DNA of 8,081 nt from Lachnospiraceae bacterium (GTDB lineage Bacteria > Bacillota > Clostridia > Lachnospirales > Lachnospiraceae). The notes below the pieces were generated by a model. That model was not told the DNA's origin, made no database searches, and saw nothing but the letters and a program-made list of their open reading frames with translations. The stretch lies in the NCBI GenBank assembly GCA_900770325.1, contig CAAGKE010000015.1:1-8081 (forward strand), written 5' to 3'. The first letter of the stretch is position 1. Each line of letters starts with the position of its first letter. A program made the translations under genes and the position numbers. This document shows, one piece after another, positions 5,647 through 8,081 of the stretch.

Positions 5647-6342
5647 ATGAAACGATTCCGAAACACATTACCCGTTGTTTTCCTGTTTTTGCTGCTTCTG
5701 TCTATCCCTGCTCTGGCAGAAACGAAAGCAGGCGATCCTTATGTAACAAAGGTTGAAAGCGGCTATCTGGCCGTCCGTTCCGCTCCGGCCTATGATGCTT
5801 CCAATGAGCTGGAGCCGTTAAATAACGGTGACATTTTTTATGTCACTTCGTGGCTCCCGGGAGATTACTGGTATGGCTATTCCGAGACCGGTGTGGAAGG
5901 ATACGTAAATAAGAACTATCTTGTGAAAGACACCGGCTTTGATATTGCGTCCAACATTAAATATACCCCGGACGGCGGAGACCGGATACTGGAAAACGAT
6001 TATTTTTCCCTTCAGTTTCCCGCTTCCATCCAGTGGGATTACGAGATTGTGAATAGTACTACTCTTACCATTTTCTATGAACCGGCGAAGGAAGCCGGCT
6101 TTGGCGGAACCGTGATTACAATCATGGCAGTCGATTGGGGCGATAACGAGTATGAAGAATTCCCGGACTGGTCCATTGCGGGCAAGAGCGCAGACAAGAA
6201 ATATATCGCTATGCTTCCAACGGACGTTCAGTTTGATCCGGAAGATAAGACCCAGGCAAGTGAATATATGGAGCTTTTTAGAATTGCAGATGACATGGAC
6301 TGCAATGACGAAGCTGCCTGCAATCTTTTTCAAGTAAAATAA
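5647..6342 (+). CDS. Exported SH3-domain protein
   Basis: A 231-residue secreted or surface protein. The signal peptide is clear: basic MKRFR, a hydrophobic core LPVVFLFLLLLSIP, then an ALA|ET cleavage site near residue 24. Residues 31-94 form a bacterial SH3 domain (YLAVRSAPAYD, then VTSWLPGDYWYGYSE and EGYVNKNYL), a fold that often binds cell-wall peptide. Residues 115-231 (NDYFSLQFPASI onwards) form a second domain that I know from Clostridia exported proteins but cannot name. ATG at 5647 is chosen over the TTG two codons earlier, which would lie only four bases from the AAGGAG site. It has its own promoter and ends at a strong hairpin, so it is a single-gene unit. Two cysteines close to the C-terminus (219, 225) could form a disulfide. 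Function beyond wall association is unknown. Confidence 0.88.
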   Translation: MKRFRNTLPVVFLFLLLLSIPALAETKAGDPYVTKVESGYLAVRSAPAYDASNELEPLNNGDIFYVTSWLPGDYWYGYSETGVEGYVNKNYLVKDTGFDIASNIKYTPDGGDRILENDYFSLQFPASIQWDYEIVNSTTLTIFYEPAKEAGFGGTVITIMAVDWGDNEYEEFPDWSIAGKSADKKYIAMLPTDVQFDPEDKTQASEYMELFRIADDMDCNDEAACNLFQVK

Positions 6343-6349
6343 TAAGACC

Positions 6350-6388
6350 GGGGGCTGCTGCAAAACAACATGTTTTGCAACGGCCCCC
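6350..6388. terminator. Bidirectional hairpin between convergent genes
   Basis: GGGGGCTG..TGCAAAACA pairs with TGTTTTGCA..CGGCCCCC over about 17 base pairs with one mismatch and an ACA loop. On the plus strand a short TCTT follows; on the minus strand TCTTATTATTTT follows. It lies between the SH3 gene stop and the ABC ATPase stop and probably ends both transcripts. Confidence 0.8.
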
Positions 6389-6398
6389 TCTTAAATGG

Positions 6399-7088
6399 TC
6401 ATTTCCTGCCGTCTGACTGCTCGAATAATTCTCCGTCAACGATTCTTATGATTCGCTGTGCGTTTTCCGCAACCGACATATCATGCGTAATCATTACGAT
6501 TGTATTTCCCATTTCATTCAACCGGTGAAAAAGCTTTAAAACTTCTTTTCCGCTGCCCTGGTCCAGAGAACCTGCGGGTTCATCCGCAAGCAGCAGCGCC
6601 GGTTCCCCCACCAGCGCCCTGGCAATGGCGACTCTTTGCTGCTGTCCGCCGGAAAGCTCCCTCGGTTTATGGTGTATTCTTCCCTCAATTCCAAGCATCC
6701 GGATCGTGTCTATACTTCTTTCTTCTGCTTCTTTCAGGGACATCCCTCTCACCAGAAGGGGCATCACAATATTCTGCAATACATTGTAGGTGGGAATCAG
6801 GTGATATTTCTGAAAAATGAATCCGATTTTTTCATTGCGAATCTCTGTAAGCTGTTTTTCCTTCGCCGTGTGAATCGGGATCTCATCCAGATAATAGGTT
6901 CCGGAATCCGCTTTATCCATGCATCCGATCGTATTCATGAGTGTACTTTTTCCGGAACCGGAGGGTCCCAGAATCGCAAGAAATTCCCCCTCTGATACCT
7001 GCAGGCTGATATCCTTCAGCGCATGAAGCCTGCTGTCTCCCACAGTATAATACTTATTAATTCCGTTCATTTTTATGATCTGTTTCAT
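6399..7088 (-). CDS. ABC transporter ATPase, MacB/LolD type
   Basis: A 229-residue ATPase that would power a MacB/FtsX-type permease at the inner face of the membrane. All motifs are intact: Walker A GPSGSGKST (41-49), Q-loop FIFQ (Gln93), signature LSGGQQQRVAIARAL (145-159), Walker B LLLADE (165-170), D-loop SLD and switch His202 (MITHD). The family usually shows PTGNLD or PTGALD; here it is PAGSLD. The start overlaps the stop of the acidic protein gene by four bases (ATGA), with GGAG upstream, pointing to translational coupling. Such ATPases serve antimicrobial-peptide efflux, lipoprotein or cell-envelope export; nothing here picks the substrate. Confidence 0.95.
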   Translation of the reverse strand: MKQIIKMNGINKYYTVGDSRLHALKDISLQVSEGEFLAILGPSGSGKSTLMNTIGCMDKADSGTYYLDEIPIHTAKEKQLTEIRNEKIGFIFQKYHLIPTYNVLQNIVMPLLVRGMSLKEAEERSIDTIRMLGIEGRIHHKPRELSGGQQQRVAIARALVGEPALLLADEPAGSLDQGSGKEVLKLFHRLNEMGNTIVMITHDMSVAENAQRIIRIVDGELFEQSDGRK

Positions 7089-7804
7089 TCAGCTTCTCCT
7101 TCTGCACTCTTCATCCAGATTTCTGTAATGACTTCCTCCCCGTCCACCTCCTCAAAAAGCACTTCCAGTTCATCGCCTGCCTGTAAAATAGAAAACGTCA
7201 TTTCTTCGTCCAGATCCGTATGAACAATAACTGCAACAGGAATATATACCGTCTTTGTTTCCCGGGCCACACGCGCAGTCATGCCTCTGTTTCCCATCTG
7301 ACCCGGATCAAAATCCCCTGACAGCTCCTTGCCGCTCGTCTGTCCCGAATTAAACGCTTCGCCCTTTTCTCTTCCGCCTCTCTGACTTTCGCCTGAGGTC
7401 ATCCCTGACTCTCCGGCAGTTCCACGGCCGGTTTCCGAAGTAAGAATGCCGTTTTTCTCCGTATCCGGTTCACTCTGCTCCTCTGTATCCAGGGTTTCCT
7501 TCTCTTCACTGGTTTCCGGCCTGTCCTCTGTCTCTTCTATTTCAAAATAGGTCATTTCGTTCCCTGTGATGGATATAATCTGAATGGCAGCTTTCCTCTG
7601 TCCTTCTTTCAGTTCTGAATCTTCTTCCGTTTCAGAACTGCCTTCTTCCAGTACGGCTGTTTTCTCTGTCATATCTGTTGTTTCAGTTTCGCTTTCCGCC
7701 GCAGCGTTCAGTCCGCAGCAAAATGCAAAGGCTGCAGCAAGAAAAACACCTTGCATTATTTTTTTCTCATAAGAAATTTCATCCCTTTCCTCTTTATTCT
7801 GCAT
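7085..7804 (-). CDS. Secreted acidic Glu/Gly-rich protein of an ABC export operon
   Basis: Open frame of 239 residues with a hydrophobic segment MQGVFLAAAFAFCCGLNAAA (17-36) that looks like a signal peptide ending AAA|ES. Residues 37-110 are rich in Glu/Thr, 111-185 in Gly/Ser (low complexity), and 187-235 look folded (KTVYIPVAVIVHTDLDEEMT onwards). It sits between permease and ATPase, where many Clostridia operons of this class carry an exported accessory protein. Family unknown to me. The long start at 7804 has no good ribosome site. AGAGGAAAGGG instead stands directly before an ATG at 7780-7782 in another frame, which reads MKFLMRKK then stops in an A7 run; one extra A would join it to IMQGVFLAAA and give a perfect signal peptide. 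The true start is therefore uncertain. Confidence 0.75.
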   Translation of the reverse strand: MQNKEERDEISYEKKIMQGVFLAAAFAFCCGLNAAAESETETTDMTEKTAVLEEGSSETEEDSELKEGQRKAAIQIISITGNEMTYFEIEETEDRPETSEEKETLDTEEQSEPDTEKNGILTSETGRGTAGESGMTSGESQRGGREKGEAFNSGQTSGKELSGDFDPGQMGNRGMTARVARETKTVYIPVAVIVHTDLDEEMTFSILQAGDELEVLFEEVDGEEVITEIWMKSAEGEAE

Positions 7805-8048
7805 TCAGCGCCTCTACCGGTTCCAGCCGCGCAGCCTTCCATGCCGGATAGATTCCGAATATGGTACCGGTCAATACTGCAAATCCCAGTGCCGCCAGAC
7901 ATGCCGGCACTCCCGCCTCTACACGAATATCCATCCATTCAGCCACCGGAATCAGGCCAAGACCGATCCCCACACCCAAAAGACCTCCGATCAGGCTGAT
8001 CGCCGCCGCCTCGATCAGAAATTCCATCAGGATATTTCTTTTTGAAGT
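7794..8048 (-). CDS. MacB/FtsX-type ABC permease, C-terminal fragment
   Basis: The last 84 residues of a permease, starting TSKRNILMEFLIEAAAISL. Two membrane segments are visible (about FLIEAAAISLIGGLLGVGIG and CLAALGFAVLTGTIFGIY), followed by the family's C-terminal hallmark PAWKAARLEPVEALNAE. The upstream part is missing because the genomic sequence ends at 8048. Residues MLFRS that an ORF caller would add before Thr are translated adapter and must be discarded. It is the first visible gene of the operon with the acidic protein and the ATPase; together they would form an export or efflux complex in the cytoplasmic membrane. Confidence 0.9.
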   Translation of the reverse strand, partial: TSKRNILMEFLIEAAAISLIGGLLGVGIGLGLIPVAEWMDIRVEAGVPACLAALGFAVLTGTIFGIYPAWKAARLEPVEALNAE

Positions 8049-8081
8049 AGATCGGAAGAGCACACGTCTGAACTCCAGTCA
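8049..8081. other. Illumina TruSeq adapter (artefact)
   Basis: The last 33 bases begin AGATCGGAAGAGC and continue exactly as the TruSeq read-1 adapter, ending CTCCAGTCA. This is read-through adapter assembled onto the contig, not organismal DNA. Confidence 0.98.

Noticed and set aside
5818..6363. 181-codon minus-strand open frame opposite the SH3 gene
   Set aside because: The plus strand has a promoter, ribosome site, signal peptide and SH3 domain; the antisense frame has none.

Overview
The window reads as a complete 8,081-base contig from a Clostridia-type Firmicute, most likely a gut Lachnospiraceae. The evidence is strong AGGAGG ribosome sites, TTGACA/TATAAT promoters with 17-base spacers, a group IIC intron of the Oceanobacillus/Eubacterium type, and protein families typical of that group. 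The last 33 bases (8049-8081) are not genomic: they are an untrimmed Illumina TruSeq adapter, so the right end of the contig is artificial.

Left part (1-3120, all minus strand): a RiPP (ribosomally made, modified peptide) locus. A clear promoter at 3087-3115 drives an HPr-kinase-like protein (2207-2962), followed after 14 bases by a radical SAM/SPASM peptide maturase (834-2192). About 300 bases of hairpin-rich sequence come next, then two very small genes missing from ordinary ORF calls: paralogous precursor peptides of 39 aa (410-529) and 43 aa (208-339). Both have textbook Shine-Dalgarno sites and a near-identical leader, but their C-terminal cores are completely different. A hairpin (167-212) closes the unit. 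I infer that the radical SAM enzyme modifies the cores and that the HprK-like protein may phosphorylate them, as HprK-like lasso-peptide kinases do. A kinase plus rSAM pair with two acidic or Gly-rich precursors is the most interesting system here. At the extreme left a (CTTG)13 tetranucleotide tract sits in an open frame that would shift to immediate stops if the copy number changed, so it may be a phase-variable gene.

Middle (3121-5460): an AT-rich spacer with no gene, then a complete group IIC intron (about 3437-5327, minus strand) encoding a reverse transcriptase/maturase without an endonuclease domain. The intron lies immediately behind the rho-independent terminator of a tRNA-Leu(AAG) gene (5373-5456), the classic group IIC target.

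Right part (5549-8081): divergent from the tRNA, a plus-strand gene with its own promoter encodes an exported SH3-domain protein (5647-6342). A strong hairpin separates it from a convergent minus-strand ABC export operon of the MacB/FtsX type: permease C-terminus (cut by the adapter), a secreted acidic Glu/Gly-rich protein, and the ATPase. The acidic gene's best start appears to be separated from its signal peptide by a one-base slip in an A7 tract.
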